NCBI GenBank assembly: GCA_009996515.1
Contig: JAACZV010000003.1
Span: 186,001-250,000, forward strand
Direction of reading: 5' to 3'
DNA length: 64,000 nt
Origin: Comamonadaceae bacterium
GTDB lineage: Bacteria; Pseudomonadota; Gammaproteobacteria; Burkholderiales; Burkholderiaceae_C
Part shown: one piece after another, positions 48,709-59,387 of the stretch
How the letters are laid out: every line of letters begins with the position of its first letter
Numbering within the stretch: the first letter of the stretch is position 1
Translations under genes and position numbers: made by a program
The notes under the pieces: model-generated
The model's input: only the letters and a program-made list of their open reading frames with translations
What the model was told of the DNA's origin: nothing
The model's database searches: none

Positions 48709-50201
48709 AAAACCAAGTCCAGCTCATCACCTATGTCGACCGCCTCGGCGGCCGGCGCGACGGCAACGACCTCGTCCGGCTGAAGAACCTGCTGAGCCAG
48801 CCCGGCGCGCCGCTCGCCGGCGTGTTCGGCGGCGTCCACCTGCTGCCGTTCTTCCACGCCATCGACGGCGCCGACGCCGGCTTCGATCCCATCGACCACA
48901 CCCAGGTCGACCCGCGCCTGGGGCGTTGGGCCGACATCAAGTCGCTCACCGAGGTGGTGGACGTGATGGCCGACGTCATCGTCAACCACATGTCCAGCGA
49001 GTCGCCGCAGTTCCTGGACTACTCCGAGAAGGGCGAGGCCTCGGCCTATGCCGGCCTGTTCCTGACGCTGGACGCCGTGTTCCCGCAGGGCGCCAGCGAG
49101 CGCGACCTGCTGGCCGTCTACCGCCCCAGGCCCGGCCTGCCGCTGACCTGCGCGACGCTCAGGAACGGCGAGCGCCGCATCCTCTGGACGACCTTCACCG
49201 CCGCGCAGATCGACATCGCCGTGCGTCATCCGCAGGGGCGCGCCTACCTCGCCGGCATCCTGCGCACCTTCGCCGACCACGGCATCCGCATGGTGCGGCT
49301 GGATGCCGTGGGCTACGCCATCAAGAAGGCCGGTGCCAGCTGCTTCATGATGCCGGAGACCTTCGACTTCATCGGCGAGTTCGCCCAGGAGGCGAGGGCG
49401 CTGGGCATCGAGGTGCTGGTGGAGATCCATGCCTACCATCAGCGCCAGATCGACATCGCGGCCCGGGTCGACTGGGTGTACGACTTCGCGCTGCCGCCGC
49501 TGGTGCTGCACGCCTTCAACTTCCGCACCGCCACCGCGCTCAAGCGCTGGGTGGGCATACGTCCGACCAACGCGCTGACGGTGCTCGACACCCACGACGG
49601 CATCGGCATCATCGACATCGGCGCCGACTCCGTCGACCGCGCCGCCCACCCCGGCCTGGTGCCGCCGCAGGAGCTGGACGAGCTCGTCGAGCGCATCCAC
49701 GTCGCCAGCCGCGGCGAAAGCCGCCGCGCCACCGGGGCCGCCGCCAGCAATCTCGATCTCTACCAGGTCAACTGCACGTTCTTCGACGCAATGGGGCGCG
49801 ACGAGACGGCCTATCTGCTGGCGCGCGCCATCCAGTTCTTCCTGCCCGGCGTGCCCCAGGTCTACTACGTCGGCCTGCTCGCGGGCCACAACGACATGGA
49901 ACTGCTCGAGCGCAGCCAGGTCGGCCGCGACATCAACCGCCACCACTACACCGAGGCCGAAATCGCGGCCGCCTGCCGGCGCCCGGTGGTGCAGCGCCTG
50001 CTCGACCTCATCCGCCTGCGCAACAGCCACCCCGCCTTCAACGGCGCGTTCGAGCTGCTGGCCAGCGGCGACACGGTGCTGCACATGCGCTGGTCTCGGG
50101 AGCTCCACTGGGCCGAGCTGCGCATCGACTTCGCGGGCCTGGCGCACCAGCTGGACTACAGCAGCGCCGAGGGCGGCCGCGCGGTCTTCGCCTTCAGTTG
50201 A
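48705..50201 (+). CDS. Sucrose phosphorylase (GH13_18)
   Basis: Cytoplasmic enzyme converting sucrose and phosphate to glucose-1-phosphate and fructose. The N-terminus [15 protein letters not shown] and GAGFDPIDHT-type block (GADAGFDPIDHTQVDPRLG) are hallmarks of sucrose phosphorylase, not amylosucrase. Catalytic residues: nucleophile Asp in MVRLDAVGYA, acid/base Glu in VLVEIHAY, transition-state Asp in VLDTHDGIGIIDIG. The C-terminal part has FFLPGVPQVYYVG and RDINRHHY. 498 residues is normal length. It uses phosphate instead of ATP for glucose activation, saving energy compared with invertase plus hexokinase. Confidence 0.95.
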   Translation: MKNQVQLITYVDRLGGRRDGNDLVRLKNLLSQPGAPLAGVFGGVHLLPFFHAIDGADAGFDPIDHTQVDPRLGRWADIKSLTEVVDVMADVIVNHMSSESPQFLDYSEKGEASAYAGLFLTLDAVFPQGASERDLLAVYRPRPGLPLTCATLRNGERRILWTTFTAAQIDIAVRHPQGRAYLAGILRTFADHGIRMVRLDAVGYAIKKAGASCFMMPETFDFIGEFAQEARALGIEVLVEIHAYHQRQIDIAARVDWVYDFALPPLVLHAFNFRTATALKRWVGIRPTNALTVLDTHDGIGIIDIGADSVDRAAHPGLVPPQELDELVERIHVASRGESRRATGAAASNLDLYQVNCTFFDAMGRDETAYLLARAIQFFLPGVPQVYYVGLLAGHNDMELLERSQVGRDINRHHYTEAEIAAACRRPVVQRLLDLIRLRNSHPAFNGAFELLASGDTVLHMRWSRELHWAELRIDFAGLAHQLDYSSAEGGRAVFAFS

Positions 50202-50256
50202 GCGTCAGCCTCGGGCCGCAGAATCCCCCGCAGTTCAAACCTGGGGAGACCCGAGC

Positions 50257-50435
50257 ATGTGGAAGTTGATCGTTGGCTTCATCGTCTTTGCCGTGCTGGC
50301 GCTGTACATCCTGACCAAGAGCGGCGGCAACATCGACCTCGGCGGCGAGAAGCATGATGTGACGGCCGGTGGCCATGAGCCTGCAGCCTCGGCCGCCGCC
50401 GTGGAGGCGGCGTCCGGCCCGGCGTCCGCGGCGTC

Positions 50436-50442
<7 letters not shown>
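50257..50442 (+). CDS. Small single-pass membrane protein
   Basis: A 61-residue protein: one N-terminal helix (WKLIVGFIVFAVLALYIL), then a hydrophilic Gly/Ala/Ser-rich tail. A GGGGAGA ribosome site precedes the ATG at 50257. It resembles short hypothetical membrane proteins common in this order; function unknown. Its last codons overlap the end of the convergent sensor kinase gene by 7 bp. Confidence 0.7.
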
Positions 50443-52067
<1,625 letters not shown>

Positions 52068-52255
52068 GGGCGGGCAGCGCGGGAGCGCGAGCGAGGCGGC
52101 CCGAGTGTAGGTCCGCCAAAAGCGGTGCAAATGCGCGTTCCAGCCCCTTGCGGCCCGGGCTTTCCCGGGGCTTCGGGGCTGCCGGGGGCCACGGGGCTGG
52201 CGCCACAATCCGCCGCCAGAAAAGCGCCCGGGTGGCGCTTGACCCGGAGGATGCG

Positions 52256-53368
52256 GTGAAACGTTGGGTTGGCCTCGCGGCAGGGCTCGCTGCCTGCATT
52301 GGCATGAATGGCGCGTTAGCGCAGAGCCTGCGCATCGGCATGGTGGCCGGGTTTTCCGGGCCGGTCGCCGGCATCGTGCAGGAGAGCGCCGAGGGTGCGC
52401 GGCTGTACTTCGACGCCGTCAACGCCCAGGGCGGCATCCGCGGCCAGAACATCGAGCTGCTGACCCAGGACGACAGGTACGACCCGGCGACGGCCGCCGC
52501 GGCCGCCAGGGCCCTGGCCGGCCAGGGCGTGCTGGCGCTGATGCTGAGCCGCGGCACCGGCCCCACCGAGGGCTTGCTGCCGGTGCTCAAGGAGCAGCGG
52601 CTGCCGCTGATCGCGCCGGCCACCGGCGCCAGCAGCCTGCGCGAGCCCGTCCAGCCCTGGGTCTATCACCTGCGCGCCAGCTACCAGCGCGAGGCCGAGC
52701 GGGCCGTCAAGCACCTGGCCAGCATCGGCGTGCGGCGCATCACCATCGTGCAGGTCAACGACCCGTTCGGCAACGACGCGGGCAAGGGCGCCATCAAGGG
52801 CCTGGACGACGTGAAGCTGCGCGCGCAGGCCCACCTGCGCTTCGACCGCAACAAGCCCGACCTGGCGCCCACCATGCGCGCCATCGCCAAGGCCGGCATC
52901 GAGGCCGTCGTGCTGATCGGGCCGGCCTATGCCGTCGTCGAGGGCGTCAACGCGCTGCGCGCTGCGGGCTCCACGGCCCATGTCGCGACGCTGTCCAACA
53001 ACGCCTCCGGCGAGTTCGTGAAGGCGCTGGGCGAGAACGCGCGCGGCGTCATCGTGACCCAGCTCTTTCCCTACGAGCGCTCCACCGCCAACCCGCTGGT
53101 GCGCGAGGCCCTGGGCCTGGCCAAGGCGGCCGGCCGCAACGAGCTGACGCCGGCGCAGCTGGAGGGTTTCGCCGCGGCCAAGCTGGTCGTCGAGACGCTC
53201 AGACGCGTGGGCGCCAAGGACGTCGGCCGCGAGGGCTTTGCCAAGGCGCTGGATGGCGCGCGCATCGACATCGGCGGGCTGCAGGTGTCCTACAGCGAGA
53301 AGGACCATGGCGGGCTCGAGTTCGCCGACGTGTCCATCGTGGGCCCTGACGGGAAGTTCTGGCGGTGA
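52256..53368 (+). CDS. Periplasmic substrate-binding protein (LivJ/type 1 PBP)
   Basis: A 370-residue exported ligand-binding protein like those of branched-chain amino acid ABC importers. Signal peptide KRWVGLAAGLAACIGMNGALAQ, then LRIGMVAGFSGPVAGIVQESAEGARLYFDAVNAQGGIRG and the two-lobed fold with VNDPFGNDAGKGAIKGL. The start is a GTG at 52256 with GGAGG 5 nt upstream. No permease or ATPase genes accompany it; the divergent neighbour is a sensor kinase, which suggests a sensing rather than transport role. Ligand unknown. Confidence 0.88.
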   Translation: MKRWVGLAAGLAACIGMNGALAQSLRIGMVAGFSGPVAGIVQESAEGARLYFDAVNAQGGIRGQNIELLTQDDRYDPATAAAAARALAGQGVLALMLSRGTGPTEGLLPVLKEQRLPLIAPATGASSLREPVQPWVYHLRASYQREAERAVKHLASIGVRRITIVQVNDPFGNDAGKGAIKGLDDVKLRAQAHLRFDRNKPDLAPTMRAIAKAGIEAVVLIGPAYAVVEGVNALRAAGSTAHVATLSNNASGEFVKALGENARGVIVTQLFPYERSTANPLVREALGLAKAAGRNELTPAQLEGFAAAKLVVETLRRVGAKDVGREGFAKALDGARIDIGGLQVSYSEKDHGGLEFADVSIVGPDGKFWR

Positions 53369-53373
53369 TTGGC

Positions 53374-53440
53374 CCACCCCCTACGGCCTGACGGCCGCCC
53401 CCTCAAGGGGGCACTGCTAGCGGCCCGGCAAAGCCGGATC
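53374..53440 (+). repeat. Intergenic palindromic repeat, copy 2
   Basis: Same layout as 20399-20464: CCACCCCCTAC, a short hairpin (GGCC-TGAC-GGCC), then GCCCCC-TCAA-GGGGGC, and an end reading AAAGCCGGATC. It starts 6 bp after the binding protein stop. Confidence 0.75.
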
Positions 53441-53496
53441 AGCGGGTTCCGCGCGATGATGCAGCCCCGCGTCGCGGGCTGCATGAGGAGCGTGTG

Positions 53497-54285
53497 ATGG
53501 ATCTGGGATTGAAAGGCCGTTGGGCGCTGGTCTGCGCGGCCAGCAAGGGGCTGGGTCGCGGCTGCGCCGAGGCGTTGGCGGGCGAGGGCGTCAACGTCGT
53601 CATCACGGCGCGCGGCGAGACCGACCTGCTGGCCGCGGCGGCCGCGCTGCGCGCGCAGCACCCGGCCATCGAGGTGCGTGCCGTCGCCGGCGACATCGCC
53701 ACGCCCGAGGGCCGCGCGGCCGCGCTGGCGGCCTGCCCGCAGGTCGACATCCTCGTCAACAACGCCGGCGGCCCGCCGCCCGGCGACTTCCGCGACTGGG
53801 ACCGCGCGCAGTGGATCGCGGCGCTGGACGCCAACATGCTGGCACCCATCGAGCTCATCAAGGCCACGGTGGACGCGATGGCCGCGCGCGGCTTCGGCCG
53901 CGTCGTCAACATCACCTCGGGCGCCGTGAAGGCGCCCATCGACGTGCTGGGCCTGTCCAACGGCGCGCGCAGCGGGCTGACCGGCTTCGTCGCCGGCCTG
54001 GCGCGCCAGCCGCGGCTGGCCGGCGCCAACGTGACGATCAACAACCTGCTGCCCGGCGCCTTCGACACCGACCGGCTGAAGAAGACGCTGGCCGCCGGCG
54101 CCGCCAAGGCCGGACAGCCGCTGGACGAGGTGGCGGCCCGGCGGCGTGCCGCCATCCCGGCCCAGCGCTTCGGCACGGCGGCCGAGTTCGGTGTGATCTG
54201 CGCCATGCTGTGCAGCAGCCAGGCCGGCTATCTGACCGGCCAGAACATCCTGCTCGACGGGGGCAGCTACCCGGGGACTTTCTGA
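53497..54285 (+). CDS. SDR family oxidoreductase
   Basis: A 262-residue short-chain dehydrogenase. Cofactor motif is CAASKGLGRG, followed by NNAGGPPPGDF and a Ser in NITSGAVKAPI; the usual active-site Tyr-x-x-x-Lys is not obvious (the equivalent region reads LGLSNGARSGLTGF, with no Tyr), so catalysis may be altered, as in the subgroup annotated as 3-oxoacyl-ACP reductase-like with GGPPPG. ATG at 53497 has AGGAG 6 nt upstream, at the foot of a perfect hairpin (53459-53484). It overlaps the hydrolase start by one base. Confidence 0.87.
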   Translation: MDLGLKGRWALVCAASKGLGRGCAEALAGEGVNVVITARGETDLLAAAAALRAQHPAIEVRAVAGDIATPEGRAAALAACPQVDILVNNAGGPPPGDFRDWDRAQWIAALDANMLAPIELIKATVDAMAARGFGRVVNITSGAVKAPIDVLGLSNGARSGLTGFVAGLARQPRLAGANVTINNLLPGAFDTDRLKKTLAAGAAKAGQPLDEVAARRRAAIPAQRFGTAAEFGVICAMLCSSQAGYLTGQNILLDGGSYPGTF

Positions 54286-56648
54286 TGACCCAATGGATCA
54301 AACGCCTCCTGCTGGCCCTGCTGGGCCTGCTCCTGCTGCTGGCCCTGGGGCTGTGGCTGACGCTGCGCAGCAGCCTGGCGGTGCTGGACGGCGAGCGCGG
54401 CCTGGCCGGCCTGTCCGCCCCGGTGGAGTTGCAGCGCGACGCGCGCGGCTATGTGACCGTGACGGCCGAGACGCGGCTGGACGCGGCCCGTGCGCTGGGC
54501 TTCGTGCATGCGCAGGAGCGCTTTTTCCAGATGGACCTGATGCGGCGCAACGCGGCCGGCGAGCTGTCCGCACTGGTGGGTGCCAAGGCGCTGGACGTCG
54601 ACAAGTCGCGGCGCCTGCATCGCTTTCGCCACCGCGCCGAGCAGGTCGTCGCCCGGCTGCCGGCCGACGAGAAGGCGCTGGCCGAGGCCTATACCCAGGG
54701 CGTGAACGCGGGCCTGGCCGCACTGGGCGCGCGCCCGCCCGAATACCTGCTGCTGCGCCAGTCGCCCCAGCCCTGGGTGGCGTCCGACTCGCTGCTGGTG
54801 GCCTATGGCATGTACCTGGACCTGCAGCGCGGCCAGGGCCGTGACGACATCGCCAACGGCCTGCTGAAGCAGGCCGTGCCGGCCGACTGGTATGCCTTCC
54901 TGATGCAGCACAGCGCCGACTGGCAGGCGGCCCTGGACGACAGCCGCGTGCAGGCCGTGCCGCTGCCGGCCTCGCCGCTGCCCGACGCGCTGCGTCAGGT
55001 GCAGCTGGCCTGCAGCGACTGCGGCCTGCAGGACGCGCGCGACATCGGCAGCAACAACTGGGCCGTGGCCGGCCACCACACCGACGACGGCCGCGCCATC
55101 ATGGCCGACGACATGCACCTGGGCCTGCGCGTGCCGGGCACCTGGTTCAAGGCGCGCCTGAAGTGGAAGGCTCAGGGCCGCGCGTTCGACGTCGCCGGCG
55201 TCAGCCTGCCCGGCGCGCCGCTGATCGTGGCCGGCAGCAATGGCCAGGTCGCCTGGGGCTTCACCAACACCACCTCGGACTGGGCCGACGTCATCGCGCT
55301 GAAGCTCAGCGCCGACGGCCAGCGCTACCTCAGCGGTGGCGTCGAGAAGCCGCTGGCGCGCGTCGTCGAGCGCATAGAGATCGCCGGCCAGCCGGCGCTG
55401 GACTTCGAGGTGCGCGAGAGCGAGTGGGGCCCCGTCATGCCGGAGAAGGCGCCGGCCGGCCAGGCCTATGCGCTGCGCTGGGTGGCGCATGATCCCGGCG
55501 CGATGAACCTGCGGCTGATGCAGATGGAGGCCGCCACGGACGTGGACCAGGCCGTGCGGCTGGCCGCTGGCGCGGGCATGCCGGCGCAGAACCTGGTGTT
55601 GGCGGACGCCAAGGGCCGCATCGCCTGGACCGTGATGGGCGTCATCCCGCGCCGCGTGGCCGCGCAGGACATGGCCGTGCCGCAGGACTGGAGCGACGGG
55701 CGCTCGGCCTGGAACGGCCAGCTGGGCGCCGACGAGCAGCCGCGCGTGGTCGACCCGGCCGATGGTCGGTTGTGGACGGCCAATTCCCGCATGATCGGCG
55801 GCGAGGCGCTGAAGACGCTGGGCAACGGCGGCTACGACCTGGGCGCCCGCTCGCAGCAGATCCGCGATGCGCTGCGCGCGCAGGAGCGCTTCGACGAGGC
55901 GGCGCTGCACGCCATCCAGCTGGACCACCGGGCGCTGCTGCTGCAGCGCTGGCGCGGCCTGCTGCTGACGCGCGTGTTGACGCCCGAGTTCGTGGCCGCC
56001 AACGGCCTGGCCGACTACCGCCATGAGGTGGAGCACAGTGCCGACGCCGCGCGGCCCGAGGCCGTGGGCTATCTGCTGGTGCGCGCCTTCCGCGAGCAGG
56101 CGCTGAAGGCGGTGTTCGCGCCGCTGGCCGGCCGGCTGGAGGCCCAGGGGGCCAGGCTGCGCGACCTGAGCATGGTGCCCGAGACGCCCGGCTGGGCCTT
56201 GATCCAGGCCAGCCGCGCCGACACCTTGCCGGCCGGTGCCGCCAGCTGGGACGCGCTGCTGCAGCGGGCCGTGCTGGACAGCCGGGACCAGCTGCTGAAG
56301 AAGTTCGGCAGCCTGGCCGCGGCCACCTGGGGCGCCGAGAACCTGGCCGGCATCAAGCACCCGCTGTCGGCCGCGCTGCCGCTGCTGTCGGGCTGGCTGG
56401 ACATGCCGGCCACGCCCATGGCCGGCGACAGCCACCTGCCGCGGGTGCACAACCACGGCCATGGCCAGAGCGAGCGCATGGTGGTATCGCCGGGCCACGA
56501 GGAGCGCGGCATCCTGGTCATCCCGGCAGGGCAGAGCGGCCATCCGCTGTCGCCCCACTATCGCGGCGACCATGAGGCCTGGCTGGCCGGCGAGCCGCTG
56601 CCCTTCCTGCCCGGCGCAAGCCGTCACCGGCTGGTGCTCAGACCCTAG
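54285..56648 (+). CDS. Penicillin acylase family hydrolase (Ntn, S45)
   Basis: A 787-residue precursor of an N-terminal nucleophile amidohydrolase that matures by self-cleavage. An N-terminal hydrophobic helix (about 8-28) acts as signal or anchor. VTVTAETRLDAARALGFVHAQERFFQMDL is the conserved alpha-chain block; the nucleophile is Ser256 in DIGSNNWAVAG, which would start the beta chain. Relatives cleave penicillins, acyl-homoserine lactones or other N-acyl amides; which one applies here cannot be told. ATG at 54285 overlaps the SDR stop. Confidence 0.92.
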   Translation: MTQWIKRLLLALLGLLLLLALGLWLTLRSSLAVLDGERGLAGLSAPVELQRDARGYVTVTAETRLDAARALGFVHAQERFFQMDLMRRNAAGELSALVGAKALDVDKSRRLHRFRHRAEQVVARLPADEKALAEAYTQGVNAGLAALGARPPEYLLLRQSPQPWVASDSLLVAYGMYLDLQRGQGRDDIANGLLKQAVPADWYAFLMQHSADWQAALDDSRVQAVPLPASPLPDALRQVQLACSDCGLQDARDIGSNNWAVAGHHTDDGRAIMADDMHLGLRVPGTWFKARLKWKAQGRAFDVAGVSLPGAPLIVAGSNGQVAWGFTNTTSDWADVIALKLSADGQRYLSGGVEKPLARVVERIEIAGQPALDFEVRESEWGPVMPEKAPAGQAYALRWVAHDPGAMNLRLMQMEAATDVDQAVRLAAGAGMPAQNLVLADAKGRIAWTVMGVIPRRVAAQDMAVPQDWSDGRSAWNGQLGADEQPRVVDPADGRLWTANSRMIGGEALKTLGNGGYDLGARSQQIRDALRAQERFDEAALHAIQLDHRALLLQRWRGLLLTRVLTPEFVAANGLADYRHEVEHSADAARPEAVGYLLVRAFREQALKAVFAPLAGRLEAQGARLRDLSMVPETPGWALIQASRADTLPAGAASWDALLQRAVLDSRDQLLKKFGSLAAATWGAENLAGIKHPLSAALPLLSGWLDMPATPMAGDSHLPRVHNHGHGQSERMVVSPGHEERGILVIPAGQSGHPLSPHYRGDHEAWLAGEPLPFLPGASRHRLVLRP

Positions 56649-56751
56649 GCCGCGGCGCAGATTCGCGGGCCGCCATGCCTGCGCCCTGGGGATGCCCGAA
56701 ACTGCGTCGCTGGGCACAATCCCTGCACCGACGTTTCCTAGGAAGGATGAG

Positions 56752-57699
56752 ATGAACAAGACCTTGTACGCGTTGCTGTTGTCCGGGCTGACGTTGAGCC
56801 TGGCGGCCCGGGCCGACGAGGCCGGCTCCACGGTCGAGCGCTGCCCCAAGAAGCTGGGCGTGCTGGCCGTGGCCGAGCCGCAGCAGGGCTGGAACTACCT
56901 CTCCCAGTACGGGCTGGGCTCGCCTGCGGCGCTGCTGCGCATGATGGTCCAGCAGTCGGGCTGCTTCGACGTCGTCGAGCGCGGCCAGGCCATGCAGAAC
57001 ATCCAGCAGGAGCGCTCGCTCGCGGCCGCCGGCGAGATGCGCCAGGAGTCCAACATCGGCAAGGGCCAGATGCAGGCGGCCGACTTCGTCATGACGCCCA
57101 ATGTGCAGATCGGCGCCAGCAGCACCGGTGGCCTGGGCGGCTTCCTGGGCGGCAAGCTGGGCGTTCTCGGCGCCATCGCCGGCGGCCTGAAGTTCAAGGA
57201 GGCCTCCACCAGCCTGCTGCTGGCCGACGTGCGCTCCAGCATCCAGGTGGCCGGGGCCGAGGGCAAGGCCAGCAAGACCGACTTCTCCATCGGCGGCTGG
57301 GGCTTTGGCGGCGGCGCCGTCGGCGGCATGGGCGGCTACACCAGCACGCCCGAGGGCAAGCTGATCGCGGCCAGCTTCCTCGACAACTACAACAAGATCG
57401 TGCTGGCCATCCGCGACCAGGACAACCTGATCCGCAGCGCCAGCGCCGCGGGTGACGCCAATGCGGCGGGCTCGACGCAGGCGGCCGCGCCCATCCCGGC
57501 CGGCCAGATGCTGGCGGCCAAGATCGCCAACGTGAAGGCCTATGCCGCGCCGTCGCGCGACAGCAAGGTCGTCGCGACGCTGAACCGCAGCGACGAGCTG
57601 GTCGCGACCGGCGAGGTCAAGGACGGCTTCGTCAAGGTGGATGCCGCGCAGTTCAGTGGCTGGGTGCAGCGCACCCTGGTCGCACCCCTGGGGCGGTGA
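56752..57699 (+). CDS. CsgG-like exported protein with C-terminal SH3 domain
   Basis: A 315-residue exported protein. Signal peptide [21 protein letters not shown]; no lipobox, unlike true CsgG. Residues about 30-225 resemble the CsgG/HfaB curli-assembly fold ([46 protein letters not shown]), with a Gly-rich [20 protein letters not shown] hinge. The last 65 residues look like a bacterial SH3 domain ([26 protein letters not shown], ending GWVQRTLV), often a peptidoglycan or protein binder. AGGAAGGA precedes the ATG. Function unknown; envelope anchoring or secretion is plausible. Confidence 0.82.
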   Translation: MNKTLYALLLSGLTLSLAARADEAGSTVERCPKKLGVLAVAEPQQGWNYLSQYGLGSPAALLRMMVQQSGCFDVVERGQAMQNIQQERSLAAAGEMRQESNIGKGQMQAADFVMTPNVQIGASSTGGLGGFLGGKLGVLGAIAGGLKFKEASTSLLLADVRSSIQVAGAEGKASKTDFSIGGWGFGGGAVGGMGGYTSTPEGKLIAASFLDNYNKIVLAIRDQDNLIRSASAAGDANAAGSTQAAAPIPAGQMLAAKIANVKAYAAPSRDSKVVATLNRSDELVATGEVKDGFVKVDAAQFSGWVQRTLVAPLGR

Positions 57700-58424
57700 T
57701 GCGGGTCGCCTTGGTGACGGGGGCCGGCTCCGGCATAGGCCGGGCCGTGGCCAGAGCGCTGGCGCGCGAGGGCTGGACGCTGGCCTTGCTGGGCCGCCGC
57801 GAGGCGGCGCTGCGCGAGACGCTGCCGGACGCGCTGGCCCTGCCGGCCGACGTGACCGACGAGGCCCAGGTGGACGCCGCGTTCGCGACGCTGCGCCGGC
57901 ACTTCGGCCGGCTGGACCTGCTGTTCAACAACGCCGGCATCGCCGCGCCGCCGGTCGCGGTGGACGAGCTGACGGTGGCGCAATGGCGCGCCGTCGTCGA
58001 CACCAACCTCACCGGCAGCTTTCTGTGCGCCCGCGCGGCCTTTGCGCTGATGAAGGCGCAGTCGCCGCGCGGCGGCCGCATCATCAACAACGGCTCCATC
58101 TCGGCCCATGCGCCGCGGCCGTTCTCGGCGCCCTACACGTCCACCAAGCATGCGATCACGGGCCTGACCAAGTCGCTGAGCCTGGATGGCCGCGCGCATG
58201 ACATCGCCTGCGGCCAGATCGACATCGGCAATGCCGCCACCGAGATGGCCGCACCCATGCAGCAGGGCGTGCGCCAGGCCAACGGCCAGATCGCCGTCGA
58301 GCCGACGATGGACGTCGAAGACGTCGCGCGCGCCGTCGTCTACATGGCCTCGCTGCCGCTGTCGGCCAATGTGCAGAGCATGACCGTCATGGCGCGCGAC
58401 ATGCCTTTCGTGGGCCGCGGCTGA
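57699..58424 (+). CDS. SDR family oxidoreductase
   Basis: A 241-residue classical [32 protein letters not shown] (Ser) and [10 protein letters not shown] (Tyr and Lys). The acidic/basic pattern after strand 2 (LGRREAAL) suggests NADP. Substrate unknown. ATG at 57699 overlaps the previous stop (GTGATG; a GTG at 57696 is possible). Confidence 0.9.
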   Translation: MRVALVTGAGSGIGRAVARALAREGWTLALLGRREAALRETLPDALALPADVTDEAQVDAAFATLRRHFGRLDLLFNNAGIAAPPVAVDELTVAQWRAVVDTNLTGSFLCARAAFALMKAQSPRGGRIINNGSISAHAPRPFSAPYTSTKHAITGLTKSLSLDGRAHDIACGQIDIGNAATEMAAPMQQGVRQANGQIAVEPTMDVEDVARAVVYMASLPLSANVQSMTVMARDMPFVGRG

Positions 58425-58442
58425 AGAGGTCAGAATCGGGGC

Positions 58443-58709
58443 ATGAACCTGGTTCGTTTCCTGATTCGCCTGCTGCTCATCGCCCTCGGTGCCGTCGTCG
58501 GCCTGGGCCTGTTCCTGTTTGCCGTCGTGGCCTTCGTCGGCTTCCTGCTGTTCAGCCTGCTGACTGGCCGCAAGCCCAACCTGCAGTTCCGCGTCAACAA
58601 GAACCCCTGGGCCGGGCGCAGCGCGCCGGGCGGCGATGTGGTGGACGTGGAAGCGCGCGAGGTGAGCGACGCCGCGCCGCTGCCGCTGCAGCCGCCCGAG
58701 CGGCGCTGA
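58443..58709 (+). CDS. Small membrane protein
   Basis: An 88-residue protein with one long or two closely spaced hydrophobic helices (LIRLLLIALGAVVGLGLFLFAVVAFVGFLLFSLL region), a basic/aromatic patch NLQFRVNKNPWAGRS and a hydrophilic C-terminus. Function unknown. Its stop abuts the stop of the convergent DUF3047 gene. Confidence 0.75.
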   Translation: MNLVRFLIRLLLIALGAVVGLGLFLFAVVAFVGFLLFSLLTGRKPNLQFRVNKNPWAGRSAPGGDVVDVEAREVSDAAPLPLQPPERR

Positions 58710-59387
58710 TCAGCGCAGTTGCACCGGCCCGTACCAGGTGTGGGCCGACGCGCGGTTGTTGTCGCTGTCGGTCATGACGGCCATCGAGGTCAATGCGCCC
58801 GGCGCCTCGCCGAAGGCCAGGCGGAAATCGGCCGCGAGGTCGCGGCGGTGGTCGCGCCAGCGGCCCAGCTCGGCCGGGCCCGAGTCGACGACGATCTTGC
58901 GCACGCGGTCGCTGCGCGGGTTGACGATGACGGTGCCCACCGGCAGCTCGCTGTCCCAGACATACATCAGCGTGGCATAGGGGGGCGTCTCGCCGGTCAG
59001 CGTCTGGGCCAGCTCGAACTTCATGCGGGTGCGCAGCGGCAGCGTGTCGATGTCGCCGTCGAAGCCGAAGATGACGCGTGCGACCGCGTCTTCGCGCTGA
59101 ACGTCGGCGACGCTGGCGCCGGGGATCAGGCCTTGCACCCACCAGGAGAACTCGACCTCGCCGACCTGCTGCACGGCCGGCTCCAGCCGCTTGCGCCACA
59201 GGCTGGCGGAGCGATCGGACACGGCTTCCAGCGCCGGGCGGCCGTCCTTCTCGGTCCAGCTGTAGCGGGTGAGCGCCTTGCCGGGCAGCTTCATGGCCTG
59301 CCAGCCCTCGGCCGAGGGCGGGGGCGCGACGGTGGTCGCGCAGCCGGCCAGCAGGGCCAGCGCGCAGAGGTAGGAAAAGCGGCGCAT
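58710..59387 (-). CDS. DUF3047 lipoprotein
   Basis: A 225-residue lipoprotein: MRRFSYLCALALLAGCATT has a lipobox LAGC with Cys16. The remainder matches the DUF3047 family (FSWWVQGLIPGASVADVQREDAVARVIFGFDGD and YVWDSELPVGTVIVNP). Role unknown. The ATG at 59387 overlaps the rsgA stop by one base, making it the last gene of the four-gene minus-strand operon. Confidence 0.88.
   Translation of the reverse strand: MRRFSYLCALALLAGCATTVAPPPSAEGWQAMKLPGKALTRYSWTEKDGRPALEAVSDRSASLWRKRLEPAVQQVGEVEFSWWVQGLIPGASVADVQREDAVARVIFGFDGDIDTLPLRTRMKFELAQTLTGETPPYATLMYVWDSELPVGTVIVNPRSDRVRKIVVDSGPAELGRWRDHRRDLAADFRLAFGEAPGALTSMAVMTDSDNNRASAHTWYGPVQLR

Noticed and set aside
48705-50201. Amylosucrase, by analogy with the Xanthomonas sux locus
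   Set aside because: The protein is about 500 residues without the N-terminal helical domain, and opens with the sucrose phosphorylase signature.
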